Shown here: one piece after another, positions 16,711 through 27,294 of the stretch
Layout of the letters: each line of letters starts with the position of its first letter
Position numbering within the stretch: the first letter of the stretch is position 1
DNA from: Mycolicibacterium neoaurum
GTDB lineage: Bacteria; Actinomycetota; Actinomycetes; Mycobacteriales; Mycobacteriaceae
Assembly: GCF_036946495.1 (NCBI RefSeq)
Contig: NZ_JAQIIX010000002.1
Coordinates: 620,001 to 684,000 of the forward strand
Reading direction: 5' to 3'
DNA length: 64,000 bases
Position numbers and translations under genes: made by a program
Notes under the pieces: model-generated
Told to the model about the DNA's origin: nothing
Databases searched by the model: none
Seen by the model: the letters and a program-made list of their open reading frames with translations, nothing else

Positions 16711-17907
16711 TTACCGCAGGCTGGACGGGATCAGCGGCTCGTCGAGCAGTGTGGTGAAGCGCTCGGTCAACGACACCTCGGCGGGCCGGTCGTCCAGCCA
16801 GGCGCGCAACAGCCGGTAACCCTCCACATAGGTGCTGGTGTAGGCCCGCCACAGCGGCGACGACAGGAACCGCAGCATCTGCCGGGCCCGCTCGTCGGAC
16901 ACCAACAACCACTGGCTCAGGTAGGCGACCACATCGTCGACGTCGCGGTGCTCGTCGTGCAGCATCAGCGCGGCGTCCTGACGGACATCGGCCAGCGCCG
17001 CGGCCGCCTCGGACACCGCCGCCGACCGCTCGCCGTCGAACCGCAACCCCAGATCGGCGTAGATCTCGGTCGCCCAGGCGCCCCAGTGCGGTCCCTGCAC
17101 GGCATAGAGCGCCAGGTCGGCCAACCCCTCGGCCATCAGGCACTGCGGGGTGTTGACCAGGAAGATGGTCTGTTCCTGCTGGTTCTGCCCGGCCACCAGC
17201 CCGGCTTCCTTGCGGCAGTGCTCGGTGTGATGCCCGGGGTAGGACTCGTGGGCCACCAGTCGCGGCAGATTGGACATCTGCTGTTTGAGGTCGGCGTTGA
17301 CCGCCACCGTCGAGGTGTAGTCGCCGAGGTAGTAGTTGAACCCGGACCACGGTTTGTCGGTGACGACCTCGTAGGTGACGGTCTCGGTGTCGGGCAGCGG
17401 AAAGGTGGCGCGCACCGTGTCGCGCAGCGCCGAGGAGAACGCGTGGATGCACTCCTCCAGCCGGTTCGGCGGGATCTCCTCGGCCTGTCGGTAGGACTGC
17501 AGTCGCTGCGCCAGTGGTCCGCTGCCGCCGAGTGCCTCGTCGAGACGGCGGTGCGCGTCGCGGTAGCGGTCTTGGTCGCCCTTGACGATGTCGACGTCGA
17601 AGTACTCGCGGACCTCCTCGACGAACCCGACATCCTCACCGGCGAACTTGCGGCCCGCGCAGGCCAGTGCCTTCAGGTGGGCCGACAGATAGGCGCGCCG
17701 CTGTGCATCGAGTCCCTCGGCCGCGGGCACCTCGGCAAGCAGCCGCGCGGCAGTCCTGGCCAGGTCGGCGGGATCGGGTGCCGGCTCGTCGGCGACCTTG
17801 CGGCGCAATGCGGGGTCGCCGGTGAACGAGTCGACGTAACCCTCCTCGACCCGGTCGAAGCGCAGCCCGAGCAACAGATATTCATCGATGAGGGTGCTGG
17901 CGTTCAT
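16711..17907 (-). CDS. DUF885 family protein, putative metallo-hydrolase
   Basis: 398 aa. The central motif HESYPGHHTEH resembles the metal-binding HExxPGHH of DUF885 proteins, which are thought to be zinc carboxypeptidase-like. A later MAEGLADLAL supplies a likely third ligand (E). No signal peptide. The frame stays open far upstream across coaA, but the ATG at 17907 has TACCGT 7 bp before it and coaA starts divergently 30 bp away. The substrate is unknown. Confidence 0.8.
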   Translation of the reverse strand: MNASTLIDEYLLLGLRFDRVEEGYVDSFTGDPALRRKVADEPAPDPADLARTAARLLAEVPAAEGLDAQRRAYLSAHLKALACAGRKFAGEDVGFVEEVREYFDVDIVKGDQDRYRDAHRRLDEALGGSGPLAQRLQSYRQAEEIPPNRLEECIHAFSSALRDTVRATFPLPDTETVTYEVVTDKPWSGFNYYLGDYTSTVAVNADLKQQMSNLPRLVAHESYPGHHTEHCRKEAGLVAGQNQQEQTIFLVNTPQCLMAEGLADLALYAVQGPHWGAWATEIYADLGLRFDGERSAAVSEAAAALADVRQDAALMLHDEHRDVDDVVAYLSQWLLVSDERARQMLRFLSSPLWRAYTSTYVEGYRLLRAWLDDRPAEVSLTERFTTLLDEPLIPSSLR

Positions 17908-17914
17908 GGCGTCA

Positions 17915-17920
17915 ACGGTA
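17915..17920 (-). promoter_or_regulatory. -10 element of the DUF885 gene (leaderless type)
   Basis: TACCGT on the minus strand, 7 bp before the ATG at 17907, in a 30-bp divergent gap shared with coaA. Confidence 0.4.
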
Positions 17921-17937
17921 GATGCAAGACTTGACGG

Positions 17938-18870
17938 ATGTCGCGGCCCAGCGAGCCGAGCCCGTATGTGGAGTTCAACCGAACCCAGTGGCGTTCGTTG
18001 CGCATGTCGACCCCACTGGCGTTGACCGAGGCCGAGCTGGTCGGCCTGCGCGGTCTCGGTGAGCAGATCGACCTGGCCGAGGTCGAAGACGTCTATCTGC
18101 CGCTGGCCCGGTTGATCCATCTCCAGGTGGCCGCCCACCAACGGTTGTTCGCCGCCACCGCCGAGTTCCTCGGCGAACAGAACCCGCACCGCCCGGTGCC
18201 CTTCGTCATCGGGGTGGCCGGCAGCGTGGCGGTCGGCAAGTCGACCACCGCGCGCGTGCTGCAGGCCCTGCTGGCCCGCTGGGAGCACCACCCTCGCGTC
18301 GACCTGGTGACCACCGACGGATTCCTCTACTCCAACGCCGAGCTGACCCGACGGAACCTCATGCACCGCAAGGGGTTTCCGGAGAGTTACGACCGCCGGG
18401 CGTTGATGCGGTTCGTGACCGCGGTCAAGTCCGGTGCCGACCTGGCCTGCGCGCCGGTGTACTCGCACCTGATCTACGACATCGTCCCCGGGGACAAACA
18501 GCGCATCCGCCAGCCAGACATCCTCATCCTGGAGGGACTCAACGTCCTGCAGACCGGGCCAGCGCTGATGGTGTCGGACCTGTTCGATTTCTCGCTGTAC
18601 GTCGATGCCCGCATCGAGGACATCGAGAAGTGGTACATCTCCCGATTCCTGTCTATGCGGGCCGGCGCGTTCTCCAACCCGGCGTCGCACTTTCACCATT
18701 ACGCCACGCTGACCGATGAGCAGGCGGTGTTCGCCGCCCGCGACATCTGGCATTCGATCAACCGCCCGAACCTGATCGACAACATCCTGCCCACTCGCCC
18801 CCGCGCGACACTGGTGCTGCGCAAGGATTCCGATCACTCCATCAACCGGTTGCGTCTGCGCAAGCTGTAG
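17938..18870 (+). CDS. coaA: Pantothenate kinase type I
   Basis: First step of coenzyme A synthesis: ATP plus pantothenate gives 4'-phosphopantothenate. 310 aa, the usual length. P-loop GVAGSVAVGKST at 92-103, then the type I motifs TTDGFLYSNAEL, MHRKGFPESYD and ILEGLNVLQTG. The start is the ATG at 17938. Divergent from DUF885 and convergent with a membrane protein gene, with a strong hairpin between. Confidence 0.96.
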   Translation: MSRPSEPSPYVEFNRTQWRSLRMSTPLALTEAELVGLRGLGEQIDLAEVEDVYLPLARLIHLQVAAHQRLFAATAEFLGEQNPHRPVPFVIGVAGSVAVGKSTTARVLQALLARWEHHPRVDLVTTDGFLYSNAELTRRNLMHRKGFPESYDRRALMRFVTAVKSGADLACAPVYSHLIYDIVPGDKQRIRQPDILILEGLNVLQTGPALMVSDLFDFSLYVDARIEDIEKWYISRFLSMRAGAFSNPASHFHHYATLTDEQAVFAARDIWHSINRPNLIDNILPTRPRATLVLRKDSDHSINRLRLRKL

Positions 18871-18876
18871 CGCCGC

Positions 18877-18927
18877 CGATTTCGGCGCGTTGACGTTCGG
18901 TGGGCGAACGTCAGCGCGCCGAAATCG
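18877..18927. terminator. Bidirectional hairpin after coaA
   Basis: 23-bp arms (CGATTTCGGCGCG... and ...CGCGCCGAAATCG, one mismatch) around a 5-nt loop. It sits 6 bp after the coaA stop and 5 bp before the convergent stop at 18932. Confidence 0.75.
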
Positions 18928-18931
18928 CGTC

Positions 18932-19336
18932 TCAGAGGCGTCGTACCCCGACCCACTGCAGCTCGGCCATCACCAGGGTGTACAGCCCGACACCGAGGAC
19001 CAGCGCGATGCCCAGACCGGTGAGCGGGAACACCCCGGCCACCACCACGCCGACCGCGAGGACGGTGCAGATCGCGTTGGCGACGATGGTCGCGATACCG
19101 CCCGGACGCACACGCTGCAGGGCGGCCAGCACCAGCACGACGGCACCGTAGCTGACCGAGAAGATGCCGACCCCGAGTTCCACCGCGTGGGGCAACCCGC
19201 TCAGGTCGGCGAACCAGCCGGTCGCGGCCAGCAGGCCGACTCCCGCGAGCCCGACGATGATCGCGTCGACGCGCATGACGAGCCTCAGGAAGGCATCGGA
19301 TCGGATGGATGTGGCCGAAGCGGTGATAACGGACAT
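18932..19336 (-). CDS. Small four-helix membrane protein
   Basis: 134 aa with four hydrophobic segments (residues about 20-40, 50-68, 80-100 and 105-125) and short loops. The ATG at 19336 has AAGGAACC 6 bp upstream; the open frame before it has no codon-use support. No family recognised. It is convergent with coaA. Confidence 0.65.
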   Translation of the reverse strand: MSVITASATSIRSDAFLRLVMRVDAIIVGLAGVGLLAATGWFADLSGLPHAVELGVGIFSVSYGAVVLVLAALQRVRPGGIATIVANAICTVLAVGVVVAGVFPLTGLGIALVLGVGLYTLVMAELQWVGVRRL

Positions 19337-19571
19337 GGTGGTTCCTTCCAGCAGTCGTTGGTGAAGGGAGACCGGTGCGGGAGCGCCCCGCAAGCCTCGA
19401 CACACCGGCACCCGCTCCCGGTGTGTGCGTGACGTCCCCGCACCGGTTGGCCGAAGTTGCTTCTGCCACCTCGAAGACTGCTCGTCGACCGCTGCCAGCT
19501 CGACGCCCAACGCTGCCAATTACTGCCAACCGCAGGTCAGGGCCGATTCCGTGGGCCAGGGCGAGCCGGAA
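19337..19571. other. Gap with leader hairpin and direct repeats
   Basis: No gene seen. Within it are CACACCGG and CCGGTGTG arms (19401-19408 and 19418-19425), 65 bp upstream of the small membrane protein gene, and on the minus strand two copies of TTGGCAG spaced by one 10-bp turn near 19513-19529. Both could be regulatory. Confidence 0.3.
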
Positions 19572-20924
19572 TCAGGCGGCCGACACCGGCTGGGCGCCGC
19601 GCAGATCCGCAGCGATCATCCGGGCCGCGGCGTTCTGCCAGTTGTGCAGTGAGCGCTGCGGGACCTCCGTCACCAGCCATTGCCACGCCTGTCGCGCGAC
19701 GGGATCGAGACCCGCGGCGGTGGCGTTCTGGGCATAGGCCCGCACGCCGACGACATAGGGGAAATACAGCGAGTTGTAGTGCCGCCACTGCTCCCCGGTG
19801 CCGAAGTCCCCGCCGTCGCGCGGTTTGAGCGCGGCAATCCGGTCGGCCAGCAGCGCCCGCAGTTCGTTCGCCCGCTCCAGAGGTTGATCCGGTGCGCCGC
19901 GGGCCGCCAGCCGGGCGTCGATCGCCGGCAGCGCGCACAGCGGGCTGGCCACCAGTTTGGACAGATCGCCGTAGTGGCCCAGCGCGCGGCGGGTCAACCG
20001 GGTGAAGGTGTCATCGTCGAGTTCGTCGAGCGGGTTGTCCGACCGCAGCGGCAGCGCCGCCTCGGTACCGCGCAGGGTCGCCCGGTCGGCCCGCAGCGAC
20101 GGGGAGAAGGTGAGCCGGTCCAGCACCCCGGCCAGCGGATCGGCGAGCACGTTGATCGCGATGGCCAACGCCAGGCTGGTGAACAGCAACACGGTCAGCG
20201 CAGGTTGGGCCGAATCCCCCGCGACGGCCAGGCCGATCACGGCCTGCCCGCCGAAGACCGTCGCCACCGCGGCCGTCCCGACGAACGACCGCGCCATATC
20301 GGCCTTGAGCGCCTGTCCCTCGTCGAAGGCGTCCCACAGCGCGACGGCAACGCCGAGCAGGGCCACGTCGAATCCGGTGGAGGCCAGCGCAAGACCGCTT
20401 GGCAGCAGTCCCAGCGGTATGACAAGGATGGCGTTGCCGAGGGCGAAGAACAACGTCGCGACCAGAACGAACCGCACCACCGGGACGGGTTGGGCGGGGC
20501 GCAGCATGGTGGTGACCATCGCCGCCAGCGATGGCAGCGAGACCGCCGCGAACATCAGCCAGTGGCCGGCGCGCAGCGGTCCGTCGACACTGCCGGCCAG
20601 CGCTGCGCCGGCGAGCGCGATGACGGCAACACCGCAGACACACGCGATCTCACCGACCCGGCTGCGCCAGGTGTCGATCGGCCTGGACAACTCGACGAGG
20701 ACGGCGAACCAGAAGATGCCCGGCGCCACCACCAGGAATACCTCGATGCGGCTCAGCAGCTCCGAACCCGTCACGGTGCGCACCGCGTCGAGGGCGACGA
20801 CGGCGGCGAAGCTGGCCAACCCGGCCGCGGCCAGGACCAGCACCGGCTTGCGAGGGTCGCGCGCCAGCAGATACAACCCGAGCCACCAGCTGAGTGCGAA
20901 GACGACCGCCGACAGCCCCGACAT
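19572..20924 (-). CDS. Polytopic membrane protein with C-terminal soluble domain, unknown
   Basis: 450 aa. Roughly eight hydrophobic segments fill residues 1-275; residues about 280-450 form a soluble domain with RRALGHYGDLSKLVASPL, EQWRHYNSLYFPYVVG and SLHNWQNAAARMIAADL. The layout recalls signalling proteins with a 7TM input and a helical output, but I do not recognise the output domain. The ATG at 20924 is 5 bp after the uppS stop, so the two are one operon. Confidence 0.65.
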   Translation of the reverse strand: MSGLSAVVFALSWWLGLYLLARDPRKPVLVLAAAGLASFAAVVALDAVRTVTGSELLSRIEVFLVVAPGIFWFAVLVELSRPIDTWRSRVGEIACVCGVAVIALAGAALAGSVDGPLRAGHWLMFAAVSLPSLAAMVTTMLRPAQPVPVVRFVLVATLFFALGNAILVIPLGLLPSGLALASTGFDVALLGVAVALWDAFDEGQALKADMARSFVGTAAVATVFGGQAVIGLAVAGDSAQPALTVLLFTSLALAIAINVLADPLAGVLDRLTFSPSLRADRATLRGTEAALPLRSDNPLDELDDDTFTRLTRRALGHYGDLSKLVASPLCALPAIDARLAARGAPDQPLERANELRALLADRIAALKPRDGGDFGTGEQWRHYNSLYFPYVVGVRAYAQNATAAGLDPVARQAWQWLVTEVPQRSLHNWQNAAARMIAADLRGAQPVSAA

Positions 20925-20929
20925 CGCCG

Positions 20930-21736
20930 CTACAACCCGTGCCTGCGGTGCCGATTGGTGTAGTCGCGCAACGCGCGCAGGAAGTCGACCCGACGGAACG
21001 CCGGCCAGTGCGCCTCGGTGAACCACATCTCCGAGTAGGCGCTCTGCCACAACAGGAATCCGGAGAGACGTTGCTCACCGGAGGTTCTGATGACCAGGTC
21101 CGGATCGGGCTGACCCGAGGTGTAGAGATTCTCCGAGATCGCATCGACAGTGACCGATTCGATCAGCTGCTCGGCGGTGGCGCCGTTGGCCAGCTCCTTG
21201 CTCAGCAGCCCGCGGACGGCGTCGACGATCTCCTGCCGACCGCCGTAGCCGACGGCGACGTTGACCTGCAGCACGCCGCGGCCGGCCACCCCGGTGCTGC
21301 CCACCGTCCGTTCCGTCGCCTCCCGCAACCGGCGGGCCGGCTCCTCGCCGAGCAGCTCCAGATCACCGACCGTGCGTACGCTCCAACGGTTTTCGGGCGC
21401 GCAGATCTGTTCGACGATATCGGTGATGATCTCGATCAGCGCCGCCAGCTCATCGGGGTCGCGTTGCAGGTTTTCGGTGGACAGCAGATAGACCGTCGTC
21501 AGCTCGATACCGGCGGCCTGGCACCAGCGCAGCATCTCGGCGATCTTGGCCGCGCCCCTGCGGTATCCGTAGCTGACATCGTCGAAGCCCGCGTCGCGTG
21601 CCCAGCGGCGATTTCCGTCACACAAGACCGCGATGTGCCGTGGGAGTTCCGACCGGGACTGCGCCAGTTCACGGCGCAACCGCATTTCATACAGCCGGTA
21701 GGCCGGCTCCTTGAGTCGCGGCGGAATGATCTCCAC
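20930..21736 (-). CDS. uppS: Short-chain Z-isoprenyl diphosphate synthase (Rv1086-like)
   Basis: 268 aa cis-prenyltransferase. Very close to M. tuberculosis Rv1086, which makes omega,E,Z-farnesyl diphosphate from GPP and IPP as the precursor for decaprenyl phosphate. Motifs: HIAVLCDGNRRWAR (catalytic Asp), LSTENLQRDPDEL, and the C-terminal DLVIRTSGEQRLSGFLLWQ. Compared with the tuberculosis protein, a few extra residues (TVGSTGVAGRG) sit in the loop before NVAVGYGG. Acts at the membrane. Operon with the following membrane protein. Confidence 0.94.
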   Translation of the reverse strand: MEIIPPRLKEPAYRLYEMRLRRELAQSRSELPRHIAVLCDGNRRWARDAGFDDVSYGYRRGAAKIAEMLRWCQAAGIELTTVYLLSTENLQRDPDELAALIEIITDIVEQICAPENRWSVRTVGDLELLGEEPARRLREATERTVGSTGVAGRGVLQVNVAVGYGGRQEIVDAVRGLLSKELANGATAEQLIESVTVDAISENLYTSGQPDPDLVIRTSGEQRLSGFLLWQSAYSEMWFTEAHWPAFRRVDFLRALRDYTNRHRRHGL

Positions 21737-21792
21737 AGCGATCCAGACTACTGTGATCGTGGCGTAGTTCTAAGCCACTCAGGGGAGGTGAC

Positions 21793-22530
21793 ATGTCCAC
21801 GCCCATCGATTCCAGCCGGCCCTACCGGTCGGCGGCGGTGCGTCCCGCGGAAGATCTGCCCGAGGCACTCGCCGAAGGCGTCGCGCAGTTCCTCGGCCGA
21901 CCGCGTGCCCGCGGCTGGATTCACGTCTACTCCGCGGTCGTGGCGTTCATCGCCGGTGCCGCGCTGGTGGCGGTGTCGTGGTCGATGGAGTCCACCCGCG
22001 CCGGGGTGGCGACGCTGATCTACACGTTCACCATCGTGGCGATGTTCGCCGTCAGCGGCACCTATCACCGGGTGACCTGGCAGTCGGTCAAGGCACGCAC
22101 CTGGATGAAACGCCTTGACCATTCGATGATCTTCGTCTTCATCGCCGGCAGCTATACCCCGTTCGCGTTGTTGGCACTGCCATCGCAGAAGGGCATGGTG
22201 CTGTTCTGGATCGTCTGGGGCGGGGCCACCGCCGGTGTCCTGCTGAAGATGTTCTGGCCGTCTGCGCCGCGGTGGCTCGGGGTACCGCTCTACATCCTGT
22301 TGGGCTGGGTGGCAGCGTGGTTCATCGGCCCGATCATGGACGGCGCCGGTGTGGCCGCGGTGGTGCTGCTGATCGTCGGCGGCGCGTTCTATTCGGTCGG
22401 TGGCGTGCTGTACGCACTCAAGTGGCCCAACCCGTGGCCGACGACGTTCGGTCATCACGAGTTCTTCCACGCCTGTACCGCGGTCGCGGCGGTGTGCCAC
22501 TACATCGCGATGTGGTTCGCGGTCTTCTGA
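21793..22530 (+). CDS. Hemolysin III / PAQR family membrane protein (Rv1085c-like)
   Basis: 245 aa with seven membrane segments. The PAQR metal-site residues are visible: GTYHRVTW near residue 90, LDHSMIFVFIAGSYTP around 112, and HHEFFHACTAVAAVCHY at the end. PAQR proteins are predicted membrane hydrolases; the bacterial role is unclear. The ATG has a textbook site (AGGGGAGGTG) 2 bp earlier. Divergent from uppS. Confidence 0.88.
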   Translation: MSTPIDSSRPYRSAAVRPAEDLPEALAEGVAQFLGRPRARGWIHVYSAVVAFIAGAALVAVSWSMESTRAGVATLIYTFTIVAMFAVSGTYHRVTWQSVKARTWMKRLDHSMIFVFIAGSYTPFALLALPSQKGMVLFWIVWGGATAGVLLKMFWPSAPRWLGVPLYILLGWVAAWFIGPIMDGAGVAAVVLLIVGGAFYSVGGVLYALKWPNPWPTTFGHHEFFHACTAVAAVCHYIAMWFAVF

Positions 22531-22533
22531 TAT

Positions 22534-22574
22534 GCGATTTGTGGAGTCTCACCGGGTGAGACTCCACCAATCGC
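22534..22574. terminator. Bidirectional hairpin between convergent genes
   Basis: GCGATT-T-GTGGAGTCTCAC, loop CGG, GTGAGACTCCAC-C-AATCGC. It fills the 45-bp gap between the hemolysin III stop and the convergent stop at 22576. Confidence 0.75.
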
Positions 22575-22575
22575 G

Positions 22576-22944
22576 TCAGAGCTGGGTGATGTTCGCCGGG
22601 CCCCAGTAGGCCTTCATCGAGGTGATCAGGCCCTCACCGTTGAAGGTCATCACCTCGATGGGTTCGATGCGCATGGCCCCGCCGACGGTGATGGCGAAGA
22701 CGAACGCGGCCTCGGTACCGCCGGCGCGGAACGACAGCAACTCGGTCGAGATCTCGGCGCCCTGAACATTCTTGTAGAAGCCCGCGATGGCCTGCCTGCC
22801 GATGTGCACCTCACCGCCGCCCACCGGATCCTCCAGCGTGGCGTCCTCGGCGTAGAGCGCGGCGACATCGTCGGCGCTGCCGCCGGAGACCGTGTCCAGA
22901 TAGCGCTGGACGAATCCCTGCAAGGCATCAGGCTCGAAGCTCAT
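22576..22944 (-). CDS. Ketosteroid isomerase-like protein (SnoaL/NTF2 fold)
   Basis: 122 aa, the size of bacterial Delta5-3-ketosteroid isomerases. By eye it aligns along its length with Comamonas KSI. Y15 (FVQRYL) matches the oxyanion Tyr14, D39 (ATLEDPVG) matches the base Asp38, and E97 (PIEVMTF) stands at the Asp99 position. So the base and Tyr are kept and the second oxyanion acid is Glu. It follows the DUF255 gene by 11 bp as the last gene of the mca operon. Steroid isomerase activity is plausible but inferred; other NTF2-like enzymes share the fold. Confidence 0.7.
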   Translation of the reverse strand: MSFEPDALQGFVQRYLDTVSGGSADDVAALYAEDATLEDPVGGGEVHIGRQAIAGFYKNVQGAEISTELLSFRAGGTEAAFVFAITVGGAMRIEPIEVMTFNGEGLITSMKAYWGPANITQL

Positions 22945-22955
22945 GATCGGCCACG

Positions 22956-24927
<1,972 letters not shown>

Positions 24928-24956
<29 letters not shown>

Positions 24957-25188
24957 TCGTCGTGCCCTCGTCGACGGCCTGGTCCGGCTCGGGATGATCG
25001 GGGTCGAATGACTCCGGCAGCCGCTTGAGGTGCCGGTTCATCGAGAACACCAGCGCAAAGGTGCCGACCAGCAGCACGATGAGCACCAGCAGGCCGACGG
25101 GGCTGGCCTTGCCGAAATCAGGCCCGGTCTGGCGGGGCCCGCCATCTTCGGCGAGCAGGGTGGCGGCGATCAAAATCAGGTCGGTCAT
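24928..25188 (-). CDS. Small single-helix membrane protein (Rv1083-like)
   Basis: 86 aa: an N-terminal hydrophobic stretch, a linker, then a membrane helix (about 31-50, VGLLVLIVLLVGTFALVF) and a charged tail (MNRHLKRLPESFDPDHPEPDQ). The start codon overlaps the mca stop (ATGA). Always found next to mca in mycobacteria as far as I recall; function unknown. Confidence 0.8.
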
Positions 25189-26051
25189 GGCTCGATTCCG
25201 GCGAACAGATCGGTTTCGGGCAGCCGCACCGGAACCCTGGACCGCGCGAGCTCGAACTCCTCGGTGGGCCAGAGCCGCTGCTGCCACTCCATGGGCGTGG
25301 TGAAGAAGAAGCTCTTGGGGTCGATCTGCGTGGCATGGGCCAGCAGCGCATCGTCACGCTGGGCGAAGTATTTGGCGCATTCGATACGGGTGGTCACCCG
25401 CTTCTCGATGCTGTCCTCCTCGGCGTCCCAGCTCTCCAGCCACTTCCCAAACGGGCCTTCCTGCCCGTGCTTGCTGAACTCGTCCTGCAGTACCTGCATG
25501 CGTTGCCGCAGGAAGCCGTGGTTGTAATACAGCTTGGACACCGCCCAGGGCTCTCCGGCGTCGGGATACCGGACGTGGTCGGCGGCCGCCTCGTAGGCCG
25601 CCACGGACACCTCATGGCAACGGATGTGGTCCGGGTGCGGGTAGCCGCCGTTCTCGTCATAGGTGGTCAGCACGTGGGGCCGAAATTCGCGGATCACCCT
25701 GACCAGCCGCTCGACCGGCTCCTCCAGCGGGACCAGGGCGAAGCACCCCTCCGGCAGCGGGGGCAGCGGGTCCCCCTCCGGCAGCCCCGAGTCGACGAAG
25801 CCCAGCCAGTGGTGCTCGACGCCGAGGATCTGCGCGGCACGCGCCATCTCGTCGCGACGCACCTCGTGGATACGGCCGTGTACCTCGGGGATGTCCATCG
25901 CCGGGTTGAGGATGTCACCCCGCTCACCGCCGGTCAGGGTCACCACCATCACTCTGGCGCCCTCATCGGCGTAGCGTGCGGTCGTCGCCGCACCCTTGCT
26001 GGACTCATCGTCGGGGTGGGCGTGCACCGCCATCAAGCGCAATTCAGTCAT
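25185..26051 (-). CDS. mca: Mycothiol S-conjugate amidase
   Basis: Zinc amidase that cleaves mycothiol conjugates to release mercapturic acids for export, the actinobacterial detoxification route. 288 aa, PIG-L/LmbE family. Zinc site residues lie in AHPDDE (H12, D15) and the later HPDH motif (H142). NTRE-like MshB is the close paralog, but the length and the partner gene Rv1083 favour Mca. First gene of a tightly packed operon with the small membrane protein, DUF255 and the KSI-like gene. Confidence 0.93.
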   Translation of the reverse strand: MTELRLMAVHAHPDDESSKGAATTARYADEGARVMVVTLTGGERGDILNPAMDIPEVHGRIHEVRRDEMARAAQILGVEHHWLGFVDSGLPEGDPLPPLPEGCFALVPLEEPVERLVRVIREFRPHVLTTYDENGGYPHPDHIRCHEVSVAAYEAAADHVRYPDAGEPWAVSKLYYNHGFLRQRMQVLQDEFSKHGQEGPFGKWLESWDAEEDSIEKRVTTRIECAKYFAQRDDALLAHATQIDPKSFFFTTPMEWQQRLWPTEEFELARSRVPVRLPETDLFAGIEP

Positions 26052-26098
26052 CGTGTCTCTTCAACGAAGGCGTCCCTCTCGCTTATGCCCACGCCCCC

Positions 26099-26104
26099 TA
26101 TAGT
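26099..26104 (+). promoter_or_regulatory. -10 element before the DUF4307 gene
   Basis: TATAGT, predicting a transcript start near 26111. This argues against the in-frame ATG at 26085 and for the TTG at 26148. Confidence 0.45.
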
Positions 26105-26147
26105 TCCAGGTCTAAGAGAAGCCACCGACCGACGGGCACCCAAAACC

Positions 26148-26573
26148 TTGACCATCGAGCGTCCCGCCGCCCGCTACGGGCGCCAGAAGCTGTCCCGCAA
26201 CGGCAGGCGCGGGCTGGTGATCGGCCTGTTTGTGCTGATCGTGGCGGTCGGGGTGGGCATCGCGATCATCGCCTTCCAGCGCTTCGGCACCGCCGACGCC
26301 AAGGGTGAGCTCAGCGGGTATCGGCTCATCGACGACCAGACCGTGGCGGTGACCATCACCGTGACGCGGGCGGATCCGTCGGTGCCCGCGGTCTGCATCG
26401 TGCGCGCACGTTCCATCGACGGTGCCGAAACCGGCCGTCGCGAGATCCTGGTGCCGCCCTCGACAGCGGATTCGGTGGTGATCGACGCCGAGGTCAAGTC
26501 GACGAAGCCGCCGGTGGTGGGCGATATCTACGGGTGTGGAATCGACGTTCCCGGGTATCTCGTAGCGCCCTGA
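26148..26573 (+). CDS. DUF4307 membrane protein (Rv1081c-like)
   Basis: 141 aa from TTG. A basic N-terminus (ERPAARYGRQKLSRNGRRG) precedes one membrane helix (VIGLFVLIVAVGVGIAIIAF), then a beta-rich external domain with the family motifs DPSVPAVCIVRARS and GRREILVPP, two cysteines, and YGCGIDVPGYL. An ATG 63 bp upstream is in frame, but those codons include ATA, CTA and AGA, rare here, and overlap a TATAGT promoter. Function unknown. Confidence 0.8.
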   Translation: MTIERPAARYGRQKLSRNGRRGLVIGLFVLIVAVGVGIAIIAFQRFGTADAKGELSGYRLIDDQTVAVTITVTRADPSVPAVCIVRARSIDGAETGRREILVPPSTADSVVIDAEVKSTKPPVVGDIYGCGIDVPGYLVAP

Positions 26574-26647
26574 TCCGACCGGCACAACCGACGCGGGGCT
26601 GCACAAACATGAAAACCCGGCAACGTGGCGGTGGTAAGCTCAACCCA

Positions 26648-26674
26648 TACACGGTTCCGCACTGGAGCCGTGTA
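26648..26674. promoter_or_regulatory. Hairpin in the greA leader
   Basis: TACACGG-TTCC-GCACT-GGA-G-CCGTGTA, about 105 bp upstream of the greA ATG and downstream of a TAAGCT -10-like element. It may terminate the DUF4307 transcript or sit in the greA 5' leader. Confidence 0.3.
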
Positions 26675-26778
26675 TTGCTGCATTTGCGCGCGATCGGCGC
26701 CTGCAACAGCGGCGATACACGACCTTTTTCACGCGATTCGTCGCGGGGGAAATGACCAAACGACAGGAGCGCGAGGAC

Positions 26779-27273
26779 ATGACCGATACCCAGGTCACCT
26801 GGCTGACCGAAGAGGCCTACGACCGGTTGAAGGCCGAGCTGGATCAGCTGATCGCCAACCGGCCGGTCATCGCCGCCGAGATCAACGACCGTCGCGAAGA
26901 GGGCGACCTGCGCGAGAACGGTGGCTACCACGCCGCCCGCGAAGAGCAGGGCCAGCAGGAAGCGCGCATCCGTCAGCTGCAGGAATTGCTCAACAACGCC
27001 AAGGTCGGCGAGGCCCCCAAGCAGTCCGGCGTGGCGCTGCCCGGTTCGGTGGTCAAGGTCTACTACGACGACGACGAGAAGGACACCGAGACGTTCCTGA
27101 TCGCCACCCGCCAGGAGGGCGTCAGCGACGGCAAGCTCGAGGTCTACTCCCCGAACTCCCCGCTGGGCAACGCACTGATCGACGCCAAGGTCGGCGAGAG
27201 CCGCACCTACACCGTGCCCAGCGGCAACACCGTCAAGGTCACCCTGATCAGCGCGGAGCCCTACCACGCCTGA
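26779..27273 (+). CDS. greA: Transcription elongation factor GreA
   Basis: Rescues backtracked RNA polymerase by stimulating transcript cleavage. 164 aa, the same as M. tuberculosis. An N-terminal coiled coil (about residues 8-80) has the acidic tip INDRREEGDLRENGGYHAAREEQ, and the C-terminal FKBP-like domain ends SAEPYHA. The ATG at 26779 (MTDTQVTWL) is chosen because it has CAGGAGCG upstream and matches the family start; an earlier in-frame ATG would add nine residues. Confidence 0.96.
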   Translation: MTDTQVTWLTEEAYDRLKAELDQLIANRPVIAAEINDRREEGDLRENGGYHAAREEQGQQEARIRQLQELLNNAKVGEAPKQSGVALPGSVVKVYYDDDEKDTETFLIATRQEGVSDGKLEVYSPNSPLGNALIDAKVGESRTYTVPSGNTVKVTLISAEPYHA

Positions 27274-27294
27274 CGTCGGGACGATCAGCTCCAG

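Noticed and set aside
16711..18837. A 708-codon minus-strand frame covering both the DUF885 gene and the antisense of coaA.
   Set aside because: The extra N-terminal 310 residues mirror coaA and resemble no family. A -10 and ATG at 17907 give a normal-length DUF885 protein.
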